Assembly (NCBI GenBank): GCA_046347045.1
Contig: JAXMGX010000004.1
Location: 124,001 to 188,000, forward strand
DNA from: ZC4RG30 sp046347045
GTDB lineage: Bacteria > Pseudomonadota > Gammaproteobacteria > Steroidobacterales > Steroidobacteraceae
Reading direction: 5' to 3'
Length of the DNA stretch: 64,000 bases
Shown here: in pieces, positions 24,464 through 32,976 of the stretch
Layout: each line of letters begins with the position of its first letter
Position numbering within the stretch: the first letter of the stretch is position 1
Notes under the pieces: model-generated
What the model was told of the DNA's origin: nothing
Seen by the model: only the letters and a program-made list of their open reading frames with translations
Database searches by the model: none
Translations under genes and position numbers: made by a program

Positions 24464-24637
24464 ATGACCACCAAGCTCGAACGCCCGCTGAAGCGCGAGA
24501 TCATGATCGACGACAAACCCTTCACGCTGACGGTCGATGCCAATGGCCTGAAGCTGGTGGAGAAGGGCCGTCGCAACGGCACCGAGCTGACCTGGAAGCA
24601 GGTGCTGGGTCCGGATTCAGGTGCCAATCCGGGGTAA
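24464..24637 (+). CDS. Small conserved-looking protein (57 aa)
   Basis: Begins MTTKLERPLKREIMIDDKPF and ends GPDSGANPG. It looks like a compact beta protein: alternating hydrophobic residues in PFTLTVDANGLKLVEKGRRNG followed by TELTWKQVL. GAGG lies 9 bp before the ATG. There is no signal or membrane segment. It is divergent from folE and convergent with the MaoC gene. I do not know a function; the pattern suggests a small stand-alone domain rather than a random frame. Confidence 0.6.
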   Translation: MTTKLERPLKREIMIDDKPFTLTVDANGLKLVEKGRRNGTELTWKQVLGPDSGANPG

Positions 24638-24670
24638 TGCTCCGCGACTGATTGACCGGTGCGCGGCGTC

Positions 24671-25150
24671 TCAGGCGGCGTCGCGCGCCACGTACAGGGC
24701 CAGCAGTTCGGCCACCAGCGCCGGCTTTTCCTGGCCTTCCACCTCGAGACGCGCCTCCTGGCGCAGCAGCACGCGCCCCGTGCCCCGCGGTTCCGCAGCC
24801 ACCACCCGCGTGTGATAGCGCACGCGCGATCCCGAGAACACGGGGGAAGTGAAGCGCACCTTGTCCATGCCGTAGTTCAGCACCAGCGCCACATCCTCGA
24901 CCTTCGGGAAATCGCGTTGCCGATGCCCGGCCGCCAGCGACAGCAGCAGGAAGCCATGCGCCAGCGTGCGCGGAAAGGGCGTTTCGCGCGCCACGCGCTC
25001 CGGATCCACGTGGATGAACTGATGGTCGCCGGTGCACTCGGCGAACTGGTCGATGCGCGGCTGGTCGATGGCGATCCACTCGGTGGGGGCGAATTCGCGG
25101 CCCACCAGCGTTCCCAGACTGGCCACCGTGAGGTAGGTATTGTCCTGCAT
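24671..25150 (-). CDS. MaoC-family (R)-specific enoyl-CoA hydratase/dehydratase
   Basis: A 159-residue hot-dog-fold hydratase. The hydratase-2 motif is present with catalytic Asp and His: AECTGDHQFIHVDPERV followed by FPRTLAHGFLLLSLAAG. It would hydrate trans-2-enoyl-CoA or a similar thioester. The N-terminal EFAPTEWIAIDQPRIDQFA is typical of the stand-alone bacterial MaoC dehydratases. It has no fatty-acid or polyhydroxyalkanoate genes beside it, so the pathway is not shown. Divergent from the L,D-transpeptidase gene with a 60-bp gap. Confidence 0.87.
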   Translation of the reverse strand: MQDNTYLTVASLGTLVGREFAPTEWIAIDQPRIDQFAECTGDHQFIHVDPERVARETPFPRTLAHGFLLLSLAAGHRQRDFPKVEDVALVLNYGMDKVRFTSPVFSGSRVRYHTRVVAAEPRGTGRVLLRQEARLEVEGQEKPALVAELLALYVARDAA

Positions 25151-25210
25151 GCGGCGGCGAGACTATCAGACCTCTTGAATGCCACGCCGGATTGCGCAAG
25201 ATTGCTTCTC

Positions 25211-26230
25211 ATGCAAAGGCGCAACCTGAAGATGCTGCTCGCGGCGATGCTGCTGCCGGCGGTGGCGGGCACGGCCCGGGCGACGGTGTACGAACTGTCG
25301 GGGCCGGATGCAGTGTTGTTCGGTCGCGAGGAGCGCGTGCTCACCGCGTACGAGGACACGCTGTATGAAATCGCGCGGCGCTTCAGCCTGGGCTCGGAGG
25401 AAGTGGTGCGGGTGAATCCCGGCATGGATCCCTGGCTGCCGGGCGCCGGTCGCAGCATCGTGATTCCGGGCCAGCGCGTGCTGCCATCGGGGCCGCGCGA
25501 GGGCATCGTCGTCAACCTGCCGGAGCATCGCCTTTATTTCTATCCCAAGGCCGTGGCGGGCAAGCCACGGCTGGTCTACACCTATCCCATCAGCATCGGG
25601 AAGATGGATTGGCGCACGCCGCTGGGCAAGACCAAGATAGTGAACAAGCGCGAGCGGCCGAGCTGGGTGCCGCCGGAGTCGGTGCGCAAGGAACACATCG
25701 CCAACGGCGAGCCGCCGCTGCCTGCGGTGGTCGGGCCGGGGCCCGACAATCCATTGGGCAACTATGCGATGAAGCTGGGGCTCAATGGCGCGTATCTCAT
25801 CCACGGCACCAACAACCCCATAGCGGTGGGCATGGCCGTGACGCATGGCTGCATCCGCATGTACCCCGAGGACATCGAGGAGCTGTTCCCCATGGTGGCC
25901 GTGGGCACCCCTGTGTATCTGGTGAACGAGCCGGTGAAGGTGGCCTGGGTGGATGGCGAGCTGCTGCTGGAGGCGCATCCCCCGGTGGATGCCGAAGGCC
26001 AGACCCGGGAGCCCGACCTCGCGGTGTTCGAGGGGCTGCTGGAGCAGGCGCTGGGGCAGTCGGTGGTGGCCATCCACTGGGACAGGGCCCGGGCGGAGCT
26101 GGCCCAGGCGCGGGGCATGCCGGCCGTGGTGGGACTGGCCGCCGAGGCGCCGCCGGCCCCCCAGGAGGCCCCCGCGGCGGGCCAGCAGGTTGCGCAGCCG
26201 GAGTTGAATGCGGGCGGGAATCGGCTATAG
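25211..26230 (+). CDS. L,D-transpeptidase (YkuD/ErfK family) with LysM-like domain
   Basis: A 339-residue exported enzyme. Signal peptide MLLAAMLLPAVAGTARA, then a LysM-like segment (ERVLTAYEDTLYEIARRFSLG, about residues 38-75, shown here from ERVLTAYEDTLYEIARRF), then the YkuD catalytic domain. The active site is His198 (YLIHGTN), His212 and Cys214 (VTHGCIRMYPED). Such enzymes make 3-3 peptidoglycan cross-links or attach lipoprotein to the wall. The C-terminal ~90 residues form an extension, ending in an Ala/Pro/Gln-rich low-complexity tail. Length is comparable with the E. coli YcfS/YbiS group. Confidence 0.9.
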   Translation: MQRRNLKMLLAAMLLPAVAGTARATVYELSGPDAVLFGREERVLTAYEDTLYEIARRFSLGSEEVVRVNPGMDPWLPGAGRSIVIPGQRVLPSGPREGIVVNLPEHRLYFYPKAVAGKPRLVYTYPISIGKMDWRTPLGKTKIVNKRERPSWVPPESVRKEHIANGEPPLPAVVGPGPDNPLGNYAMKLGLNGAYLIHGTNNPIAVGMAVTHGCIRMYPEDIEELFPMVAVGTPVYLVNEPVKVAWVDGELLLEAHPPVDAEGQTREPDLAVFEGLLEQALGQSVVAIHWDRARAELAQARGMPAVVGLAAEAPPAPQEAPAAGQQVAQPELNAGGNRL

Positions 26231-26231
26231 T
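26204..26231 (+). promoter_or_regulatory. Probable sigma-70 promoter for the 72-aa gene and lysAC
   Basis: TTGAAT (26204-26209) and TATAGT (26226-26231) with a 16-bp spacer lie over the end of the L,D-transpeptidase gene. This predicts a ~60-base leader before the 72-residue protein and read-through into the lysine gene. Confidence 0.45.
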
Positions 26232-26298
26232 TCGCTGCCCGCCGGCTTGGCCGGATGGGTTAACTGGCTGATTTACCAAATAAATACCTCGATTGCAG

Positions 26299-26517
26299 AT
26301 GTCCGAGCGCGACTCCGAGAGATTCGATATCGACGACGAATTCCTGGCTGAACAGGAAGACGGCAGCGACTACGACCGCATGCTGGACCGCGTCGACAAA
26401 CGCACCCGCGACAAGACGAAGAAGACCGGCAAGGCTGCCTGGAGCAAGCTCGAGGAAGTGCTGGCGGATCGCAAACTCAAGCGCGATCTGTCGGATTTCG
26501 ACGATTACGAATCCTGA
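26299..26517 (+). CDS. Small highly charged protein, PA3496-like
   Basis: A 72-residue protein: an acidic N-terminal half (RFDIDDEFLAEQEDGSDYD), a basic middle (KRTRDKTKKTGKAAW), and a C-terminal helix (WSKLEEVLADRKLKRDLSDF) ending FDDYES. It resembles the short PA3496-type family of gammaproteobacteria, whose role is not settled. There is no membrane segment. The Shine-Dalgarno is weak at the ATG; an in-frame TTG two codons earlier is possible. It precedes lysAC by 34 bp and is probably on the same transcript. Confidence 0.6.
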   Translation: MSERDSERFDIDDEFLAEQEDGSDYDRMLDRVDKRTRDKTKKTGKAAWSKLEEVLADRKLKRDLSDFDDYES

Positions 26518-26551
26518 TCGCCCCCACTTCCGTGCGGGCGCGGAGTTCCCC

Positions 26552-29146
26552 ATGACTGAGCGCAAAGACGCGCGCTGGATCGTGCTGAAGTTCGGCGGCA
26601 CGAGCGTGTCGAACCTTCCCAACTGGACCAACATCGCTGCCGTGACGCGCAAACGCCTGGCTGAAGGGGCGAATGTGCTGATCGTGCATTCGGCCGTCAG
26701 CGGCATCACCGACCGGCTGGAGCGGCTGCTGGCTGCTGCGATGCAGGGCGAGCACGAGGCCGCGCTCGACGAGCTGGTGGCGCGCCATGTGCAGCTCTGC
26801 GATGAGCTGGGCGTGGGCCGCAGCCCGCAACTCGATGGCTATTTCACCGAACTGAGGCAGATCGCGCAGGGCATCCATCTGACGCGCGAGGTCTCGGATC
26901 GCACGCGCGCCATGGTGATGTCCACCGGCGAGCTGATGGCCACCGAGATCGGCTCGCGCTTCCTCGCGAAGCTGGGCCTGGCGGTGAAATGGTGGGATGC
27001 GCGCGAAGGGCTGCACGCCGAGGTGCGGGCGCACGAGTCCGAGAAGGGGCACTACCTGTCTTCCACCTGCGACTTCTCGCCGGATGCCGCGCTGTCGGGT
27101 CGCCTTGCGGCGCTGTCGCCGGTGGTGATCACGCAGGGCTTCATCGCCAGCGACGCCAAGGGCGACACGGTGCTGCTGGGGCGCGGCGGCTCCGATACGT
27201 CCGGCGCGTATTTCGCCGCGAAGCTTGCCGCGCGCCGGCTGGAGATCTGGACCGACGTGCCCGGCATGTTCAGCGGCAATCCGCGCAACACGCCTTCGGC
27301 GCGATTGCTGCGCGAATTGCACTATGACGAGGCGCAGGAGATCGCAAGCTCCGGCGCGAAGGTGCTGCATCCGCGCTGCGTGCTGCCGGTGCGCGTGCAT
27401 CGCATCCCGCTGTTCGTGTATGCGACGCAGGTGCCCGACCTGGAGGGCACGCACATCACCGCCAATACCTCCGATTCATCGGCCAAGGTGAAGGCGGTGT
27501 GCGTCAAGAAGGGCATCTCGCTGGTGTCGATGGAAAGCCCGGGCATGTGGCACGAGGTGGGTTTCCTCGCCGATGCCTTCCAGGTGTTCAAGCGCCACGG
27601 CATGTCGGTGGATCTGGTGTCCACGTCGGAAACCAATGTCACGGTATCGCTCGACCCGCAGGCCAACACCATGGACGCGGCCGCGATGCAGCGGCTGCTG
27701 GCGGAGCTGTCGGAGCTGTGCCGCGCCGAGATCATCGGGCCCTGTGCGTCGGTGAGCCTCGTGGGCCGCAACATCCGCGGCATCCTGCATGAACTGGGCG
27801 ATGCCTTCGGCTTCTTCGCCGAGCAGAAGATCTATCTGGTGAGCCAGGCCGCCAACGACCTGAACTTCACCTTCGTGGTGGACGAAAACCAGGCGGACCG
27901 GCTGGTGGAGCAGTTGCATGCGCTGCTGATCCATCCGGAGCCGGGTGACAAGGTGATCGGCCCCACCTGGGAGGAGCTGTTCCGCAAGCCCGGTACGGCC
28001 GCTGCGCCGTCCACCTGGTGGTGGCAGGACAAGGCCGCGACGCTGGTGAAGGCGCTGGACGGCCGCGATGCGGCCTACGTGTACGACGCCGCGACGGTGG
28101 CCGCCTCGGCCCGCGACCTTCTCGGTCTGAAGTCGGTGGACCGCGTGCACTACGCCACCAAGGCCAACTGGAATCCCGCGCTGCTGAAGCTGCTGCACGG
28201 CGCCGGCGTGAAGATGGAATGCGTGTCGCGCGCCGAGCTCGACCATGTGTTCGCGACACTGCCGGGTCTGCGCGCAGACGAAGTGCTGTTCACGCCGAAC
28301 TTCGCGCCGCGCGCGGAGTATGAATACGCGCTGTCGAAGGGCGTGAACGTCACGCTGGACAACCTGCATGCGCTGCGCGAGTGGCCGGAGCTGTTCCGCG
28401 GCAAGCGGGTGCTGGTGCGCATCGATACGGGTACCGGCCGTGGGCATCATTCCCATGTGCGCACCGCCGGCACCTACGCCAAGTTCGGCGTGCCGCTGTC
28501 GGAAATCGACGAGCTGAAGTCGCTGGCGAAATCCTCCGGCGCGGTGATCTTCGGTCTGCATGCGCACACGGGCAGCGGCATCAACGACATCCGCAACTGG
28601 ACGCAGACGGCGGCGGAACTGGCCGCAGTGGCTTCGCAGCTGGGCGGCATCACCACGCTGAACATCGGCGGTGGCTTCGGTGTGCCGGATTCGAACCATC
28701 GCGCCCCGGTGGACCTGGCGGCGCTCGATGCAGGGCTGCTCGAGTTCAAGTCGAAGCATCCCGGGATTTCGCTGTGGATCGAGCCGGGCCGCTACCTGGT
28801 GGCCGTGGGCGGAGTGTTGCTCGCCCGCGTCACGCAGCTCAAGCAGAAAGGCGATCAGGGCTATGTGGGTGTGGCCACGGGCATGAACGCACTGATCCGT
28901 CCGGCGCTGTACGGCGCCTTCCACGAGATCGTGAATCTGACGCAGCTGGGCAAGCCCAACGTGGGCAGCTTCGACGTGGTGGGGCCGATCTGCGAAAGCG
29001 GCGATGTGCTCGGGCATGACCGGCTGCTGCCGGTGACGCGTGAAGGCGATGTGCTGCTGATCGCAAACACCGGTGCCTACGGCCGTTCGATGGCGTCGAG
29101 CTACAACCTGCGGCAGCCGCCGGAAGAGATCGTGCTGCCGGCCTAG
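26552..29146 (+). CDS. lysAC: Bifunctional aspartate kinase / diaminopimelate decarboxylase
   Basis: An 864-residue fusion of the first and last enzymes of lysine synthesis. The N-terminal half (about 1-460) is aspartate kinase: KFGGTSV with Lys13, GRGGSDTSGAYFAAKL, and two ACT regulatory domains (region GISLVSMESPGM and SLVGRNIRGILHELGDAFG). The C-terminal half (about 475-864) is a PLP-dependent fold III decarboxylase, with PLP Lys537 in VHYATKANWNPALL, GLHAHTGSGI, GGGFGVPDSN and, near the end, GPICESGDVLGHDR. The fusion is known in Xanthomonadaceae relatives. With the ACT domains, lysine feedback can gate flux into and out of the pathway in one polypeptide. GGAG precedes the start. Confidence 0.97.
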   Translation: MTERKDARWIVLKFGGTSVSNLPNWTNIAAVTRKRLAEGANVLIVHSAVSGITDRLERLLAAAMQGEHEAALDELVARHVQLCDELGVGRSPQLDGYFTELRQIAQGIHLTREVSDRTRAMVMSTGELMATEIGSRFLAKLGLAVKWWDAREGLHAEVRAHESEKGHYLSSTCDFSPDAALSGRLAALSPVVITQGFIASDAKGDTVLLGRGGSDTSGAYFAAKLAARRLEIWTDVPGMFSGNPRNTPSARLLRELHYDEAQEIASSGAKVLHPRCVLPVRVHRIPLFVYATQVPDLEGTHITANTSDSSAKVKAVCVKKGISLVSMESPGMWHEVGFLADAFQVFKRHGMSVDLVSTSETNVTVSLDPQANTMDAAAMQRLLAELSELCRAEIIGPCASVSLVGRNIRGILHELGDAFGFFAEQKIYLVSQAANDLNFTFVVDENQADRLVEQLHALLIHPEPGDKVIGPTWEELFRKPGTAAAPSTWWWQDKAATLVKALDGRDAAYVYDAATVAASARDLLGLKSVDRVHYATKANWNPALLKLLHGAGVKMECVSRAELDHVFATLPGLRADEVLFTPNFAPRAEYEYALSKGVNVTLDNLHALREWPELFRGKRVLVRIDTGTGRGHHSHVRTAGTYAKFGVPLSEIDELKSLAKSSGAVIFGLHAHTGSGINDIRNWTQTAAELAAVASQLGGITTLNIGGGFGVPDSNHRAPVDLAALDAGLLEFKSKHPGISLWIEPGRYLVAVGGVLLARVTQLKQKGDQGYVGVATGMNALIRPALYGAFHEIVNLTQLGKPNVGSFDVVGPICESGDVLGHDRLLPVTREGDVLLIANTGAYGRSMASSYNLRQPPEEIVLPA

Positions 29147-29160
29147 CCGGTCGCCGGTGG

Positions 29161-29796
29161 CTACTTGCGGGCGTTGTGTCGTGCGGCCAGTTCGGCGCCC
29201 ACGGCATCCAGCGACAGATCGCGCGCGCGAAGCAGCAGTGCCAGGTGGAACACGAGGTCGGCGGCTTCACCGACCAGTTCGGCGTTGTCGCCCGTCTGGG
29301 CGGCCAGCGCAACCTCCACGCCTTCCTCGCCGACCTTTTGCGCCATGCGCTTGATGCCCTGACTGTACAGCTTCGCGGTATAGCTGCCCTCCGGGCTTTG
29401 CGCGATGCGCGAGGCGATGACGGTTTCGAGCTGGGCCAGGAACCCCAGGCCCTCCGACCGCGGCGGCGCGCCATCGCCGAAGCAGGTGGGGGTGTTGCGG
29501 TGGCAGGTGGGACCCTGCGGATGCACGCGCACCAGCAGCGCATCGCAGTCGCAGTCGGCCGTCACGGACACCACGTCCAGCGTGTTGCCGGAGGTTTCGC
29601 CCTTCTCCCAGAGCCGGTCACGCGTGCGGCTGAAGAACACCACGCGGTGGCGCGACAGGGTCTCCTGCAGCGCCTCGCGGTTCATGTAGCCCAGCATCAG
29701 CACCGCTTCGCTGGATGCGTCCTGGATGACGGCCGGCACCAGCCCGCCGGACTTGTTCCAGTCGAGAGAGTCGATGTCGAGCATGGGATGGTTCAT
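29161..29796 (-). CDS. hisI: Bifunctional phosphoribosyl-AMP cyclohydrolase / phosphoribosyl-ATP pyrophosphatase
   Basis: A 211-residue HisIE fusion doing histidine steps 2 and 3. The N-terminal cyclohydrolase has the zinc-site TADCDCDALLVRVHPQGPTCH (start TADCDCD, end GPTCHRN). The C-terminal HisE pyrophosphatase has KRMAQKVGEEGVEVALAAQ and ELVGEAADLVFHLALLL. The ATG at 29796 overlaps the hisF stop as ATGA; a longer upstream reading frame exists but lies inside hisF. It is the last gene of the his operon, ending 14 bp from the convergent lysAC stop. Confidence 0.95.
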   Translation of the reverse strand: MNHPMLDIDSLDWNKSGGLVPAVIQDASSEAVLMLGYMNREALQETLSRHRVVFFSRTRDRLWEKGETSGNTLDVVSVTADCDCDALLVRVHPQGPTCHRNTPTCFGDGAPPRSEGLGFLAQLETVIASRIAQSPEGSYTAKLYSQGIKRMAQKVGEEGVEVALAAQTGDNAELVGEAADLVFHLALLLRARDLSLDAVGAELAARHNARK

Positions 29797-30560
29797 GTGC
29801 GCACCTCGATGTGTCTTGCGCGCAGGTACTGCTTCAGTTCCGGAATGGCGATCTGGCCGCTGTGAAACACGCTGGCCGCCAGCGCCGCGTCGGCGGCATG
29901 CTGCTCGAACAGCGTGGCGAAGTGCTCCGGCGCGCCGGCGCCGCCGGAGGCCACCAGCGGCACATGGCACACCGCGCGCACGGCGGTGAGCTGCGCCAGG
30001 TCATAGCCGCGCCGCACGCCATCGCTGGCCATGCAGTTGAGCACTATCTCGCCGGCGCCGCGGTCCTGCGCCTCGCGCACCCATTGCAGCGTGTCGCGTC
30101 CCGAATCGCGGCTGCGGTCGGGGTCGCCGGTGAACTGGTACACGCGAAAGCCCTCGGGGGTGGTCTGGCTGTCGATGCCCACCACCACGCATTGCGAGCC
30201 GAAGCGCGACGCCAGTCTGTCGATCAGTGGTGGATCGATCAGCGCAGGTGAATTCACCGAGATCTTCTCGGCGCCGGCATTGAGCACGGCCTCGGCGTCG
30301 GCCACGGTGCGGATGCCGCCCGCGACGCAGAAGGGGATGTCGAGCACCTCGGCCACGCGGCCGATCCAGCTTCGATCCACCGATCGCCCCTGCGGGCTTG
30401 CAGTGATGTCGTAGAACACCAGTTCGTCGGCGCCTTCGTCGCGATAGCGCCGCGCGAGCTCGAGGATCTCGCCCACCACACGATGGTCCCGGAACCGCAC
30501 GCCCTTGACGACCTGGCCATCGCGGACATCCAGGCAGGGGATCAGGCGTCGCGCAAGTAT
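29793..30560 (-). CDS. hisF: Imidazole glycerol phosphate synthase cyclase subunit, apparent AUA start
   Basis: A 255-residue TIM barrel that uses ammonia from HisH to make imidazole glycerol phosphate and AICAR. Both catalytic Asps are present (IPCLDVRDG and GAGEIVLNCMASDGV), as is the phosphate site VASGGAGAPEHF. HisF proteins begin MLAKRIIPCLDV; here the matching codons read ATA-CTT-GCG-CGA-CGC-CTG-ATC (ILARRLIPCLDV). No in-frame ATG, GTG or TTG lies at the conserved position. GGAGGAG stands 8 bases before the ATA at 30560, an ideal Shine-Dalgarno, so AUA is the likely start. CTG at 30545 would lose five conserved residues. The gene start overlaps hisA by 19 bases. Confidence 0.9.
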   Translation of the reverse strand: MLARRLIPCLDVRDGQVVKGVRFRDHRVVGEILELARRYRDEGADELVFYDITASPQGRSVDRSWIGRVAEVLDIPFCVAGGIRTVADAEAVLNAGAEKISVNSPALIDPPLIDRLASRFGSQCVVVGIDSQTTPEGFRVYQFTGDPDRSRDSGRDTLQWVREAQDRGAGEIVLNCMASDGVRRGYDLAQLTAVRAVCHVPLVASGGAGAPEHFATLFEQHAADAALAASVFHSGQIAIPELKQYLRARHIEVRT

Positions 30561-31288
30561 GGCTGCAACTCCTCCATGCTGATGCGACCTTCGAGCAGCG
30601 CCTTGCCGCTGATGGCGGCGGCGAGGCCCATCGAATCCAGCCGCGCGAGGTCCGCCGCCGAGCGGATGCCGCCCGAGGCCTGCCACGCGATCTGCGGGAA
30701 GCGACGCTGCGCCTCGGCATACAGCTCGAACCCGGGCCCGCCCAGTGCGCCGTCGCGCTCGATGTCGGTGCACAGCACATGCTGCAGCGGCGTGTCGGCG
30801 AAGGAGGCGAGCAGTTCCCACAGCGACAGAGCATGTTCCTTCACCCAGCCGCGGGTGCGCACGCGGGGTACGCGCTGCTCGTCCACGCGCACGTCGATGG
30901 CAAGGCAGATGCGTCCGGCGCCGTAGTCGGCCAGCAACGCACGCAGCAGTCCGGGATCTTCGACCGCGGCGCTGCCGATCACCGCGCGGCTCACGCCCGC
31001 GGCCAATGCCTCATCGACCAGTGCGCGATTGCGCAGTCCGCCGCCGAGCTGGATGCGGATGCGCGACTGGCCTGCCATGCGGCGGATGAGGTCGCGATTG
31101 CCTGGCGCGCCATCGCGGGCGCCATCGAGGTCCACCAGGTGCAGCCAGCGCACGCCGGCATCGGCATAACGCGTGAGCAGGTCGGCCGGATCGATGTCGT
31201 ACTTCGTCTCGGCGTCGAACTCGCCCTTCAGCAGCCGCACGCAGTGGCCACCACGAAGGTCGATGGAAGGAATCAGCAGCAAGGTCAC
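30542..31288 (-). CDS. hisA: ProFAR isomerase
   Basis: A 248-residue TIM barrel catalysing the Amadori isomerisation of ProFAR to PRFAR. LIPSIDLRGGHCVRLLKG holds the first catalytic Asp; LHLVDLDGA, IQLGGGLR and CTDIERDGALGGPG hold the conserved phosphate sites and second catalytic Asp; ASGGIRS ends the barrel. It starts at GTG 31288, overlapping the hisH TGA as GTGA. Its last codons contain the Shine-Dalgarno that serves hisF. Confidence 0.96.
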   Translation of the reverse strand: MTLLLIPSIDLRGGHCVRLLKGEFDAETKYDIDPADLLTRYADAGVRWLHLVDLDGARDGAPGNRDLIRRMAGQSRIRIQLGGGLRNRALVDEALAAGVSRAVIGSAAVEDPGLLRALLADYGAGRICLAIDVRVDEQRVPRVRTRGWVKEHALSLWELLASFADTPLQHVLCTDIERDGALGGPGFELYAEAQRRFPQIAWQASGGIRSAADLARLDSMGLAAAISGKALLEGRISMEELQPYLRDA

Positions 31289-31899
31289 TCCGGCAGGGCG
31301 ATGAAATTGGCGATCAGTCGGGCGCCGACGCCGGCCGATCGTTCGGGATGGAACTGCACGCCGCGGAAATTGCCGCGTCGCACGGCCGCGCAGAAGCGGC
31401 CCTCGTAGTCGCTGGTGGCCAGCGTGTCCGCGGTGACCGGCGCGGCGAAACTGTGCACGAAATACACATAGGCGCCGGCCTCTATGCCCTCGAACAGCGG
31501 ATCGGTCTTTGCCGGTTCGAGCTGGTTCCAGCCCATGTGCGGCACGGGTCGCGTCGGCGAACCCTGCATGCGTGCCACACGGCCGGGTACCACGCCCAGT
31601 GTGGTGGTGTGCGTGCTGCCGGCGGCGGCTTCCTCCGACGACTCGAACAGGAGCTGCATGCCCAGACAAATGCCCAGCACGGGTTGGCGCAATGCCGGAA
31701 TCAACCGGTCGAGCCCGTGCTGGCGCAGCCGCGCCATGGTGTCGTGCGCCGCGCCCACGCCGGGCAGCAGTACATGCGAGGCGCGCCGGATGCGATCCAC
31801 ATCCACGCTGACTTCGGCGCGTGCGCCGAGCCGCGTCAGCGCGAAACCCAGCGAGGCGAGGTTGGCGCCGCCGCTGTCGATGATGACGACGTCGGCCAT
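31285..31899 (-). CDS. hisH: Imidazole glycerol phosphate synthase glutaminase subunit
   Basis: A 204-residue class I glutamine amidotransferase that supplies ammonia to HisF. The nucleophilic Cys is in VLGICLGMQLLFE, and the His/Glu pair of the triad is in GVQFHPERSAG. The oxyanion strand is HVLLPGVGAAHD. The ATG at 31899 directly abuts the hisB stop with no spacer, so coupling to hisB is likely. Confidence 0.96.
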   Translation of the reverse strand: MADVVIIDSGGANLASLGFALTRLGARAEVSVDVDRIRRASHVLLPGVGAAHDTMARLRQHGLDRLIPALRQPVLGICLGMQLLFESSEEAAAGSTHTTTLGVVPGRVARMQGSPTRPVPHMGWNQLEPAKTDPLFEGIEAGAYVYFVHSFAAPVTADTLATSDYEGRFCAAVRRGNFRGVQFHPERSAGVGARLIANFIALPE

Positions 31900-32976
31900 C
31901 TACAGCGTGCCCTTGGTGGAGGGCAGCTCCTTGCCTTCGTGGCGAATGGCCTGGCGCAGCGCGCGGCCCGTGCCCTTGAAGCAGGCTTCCACCATGTGAT
32001 GCGTATTGTCACCGGTCACGCTGACATGCAGCGCCGCGCCCAGCGTCTCGGCCAGCGAACGGAAGAAGTGGGGCACCATTTCGGTGGGCAGGCCACCGAC
32101 TTCGCTGCGTCCGAACTTGCCTTCGAACAAGGCATAGGGCCGGCCCGAGAGGTCGATTGCCACCTGCACGCGCGACTCATCCATGGGCAGCAGGAAGCCA
32201 TAGCGCGCAATGCCGCGCTTGTCACCCAGCGCCAGGCGCAGCGCGGCGCCCAGCGCCAGCGCGCAGTCCTCGACGGTGTGGTGCTCGTCGATCTCCAGGT
32301 CACCCCTGCAGGTGAGTTGCAGCGAGAAGCCGCCATGCTTGGCGAGCTGCTCCAGCATGTGGTTGAAGAAGCCATGCCCGCTGTCGATGTGGATGGGTCC
32401 TTCGGCATCCAGATCAACATCGATGCTGATATCGGTTTCCCGGGTCTTGCGCTCATGGTGCGCGCGGCGCGACAGCAGCTCCCGCGCGATGGCGGGCCAG
32501 GTCTCCGCCGCGCTGCCGCTTTTCTGCACGCGCAGCCCGCGCACGCCGAGGTTGCCGGCAAACTGCATGTCGGTGATGCGATCGCCGATCACCGCGCTGC
32601 GCGCGAAATCCACCCGCGTCGCCGCCAGGTAATCCTTCACCATCGCGGCTTTGGGTTTGCGGCATTCACAGTTGTCAGCCGGCTTGTGCGGGCAAATGCA
32701 GATGGCATCGAAGTGGATGCCTTGCGAGGCCAGCGTGTCCACGACGAAGTTCTGCGGGCCTTCGAACTGCTCGCGCGGGAAGCTGGCCGTGCCCAGGCCG
32801 TCCTGATTCGTCACCATCACCAGCCGGTAGCCGGCGGCCACCAGCTGCTGCAGCGAGGAGAACACATCGGGCAGCCAGCGCACCTTGGCGAGGCTGTCCA
32901 CCTGCTCATCGGGCGGCTCCTCGATCAGCGTGCCATCGCGGTCGATGAACAGGACTTTCTGCGGCGTGTCGCTCAC
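31900..32976 (-). CDS. hisB: Bifunctional histidinol-phosphatase / imidazoleglycerol-phosphate dehydratase
   Basis: A 358-residue fusion typical of gammaproteobacteria. The N-terminal HAD phosphatase (about 1-165) has the nucleophile FIDRDGTLIEEP and the zinc-loop CICPHKPADNCECRKPK. The C-terminal dehydratase (about 170-358) has two manganese motifs, DSGHGFFNHMLEQLAKHGGF (shown in part as GHGFFNHMLEQL) and DEHHTVEDCALALGAAL, with DNTHHMVEACFK later. It carries out steps 7 and 9. Start overlaps the hisC stop as ATGA. Confidence 0.97.
   Translation of the reverse strand: MSDTPQKVLFIDRDGTLIEEPPDEQVDSLAKVRWLPDVFSSLQQLVAAGYRLVMVTNQDGLGTASFPREQFEGPQNFVVDTLASQGIHFDAICICPHKPADNCECRKPKAAMVKDYLAATRVDFARSAVIGDRITDMQFAGNLGVRGLRVQKSGSAAETWPAIARELLSRRAHHERKTRETDISIDVDLDAEGPIHIDSGHGFFNHMLEQLAKHGGFSLQLTCRGDLEIDEHHTVEDCALALGAALRLALGDKRGIARYGFLLPMDESRVQVAIDLSGRPYALFEGKFGRSEVGGLPTEMVPHFFRSLAETLGAALHVSVTGDNTHHMVEACFKGTGRALRQAIRHEGKELPSTKGTL

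Noticed and set aside
29793..30821. hisF as a pseudogene or with a far-upstream start
   Set aside because: The catalytic and phosphate motifs are all intact and the upstream extension reads antisense-like sequence inside hisA; a rare start codon explains the data better.
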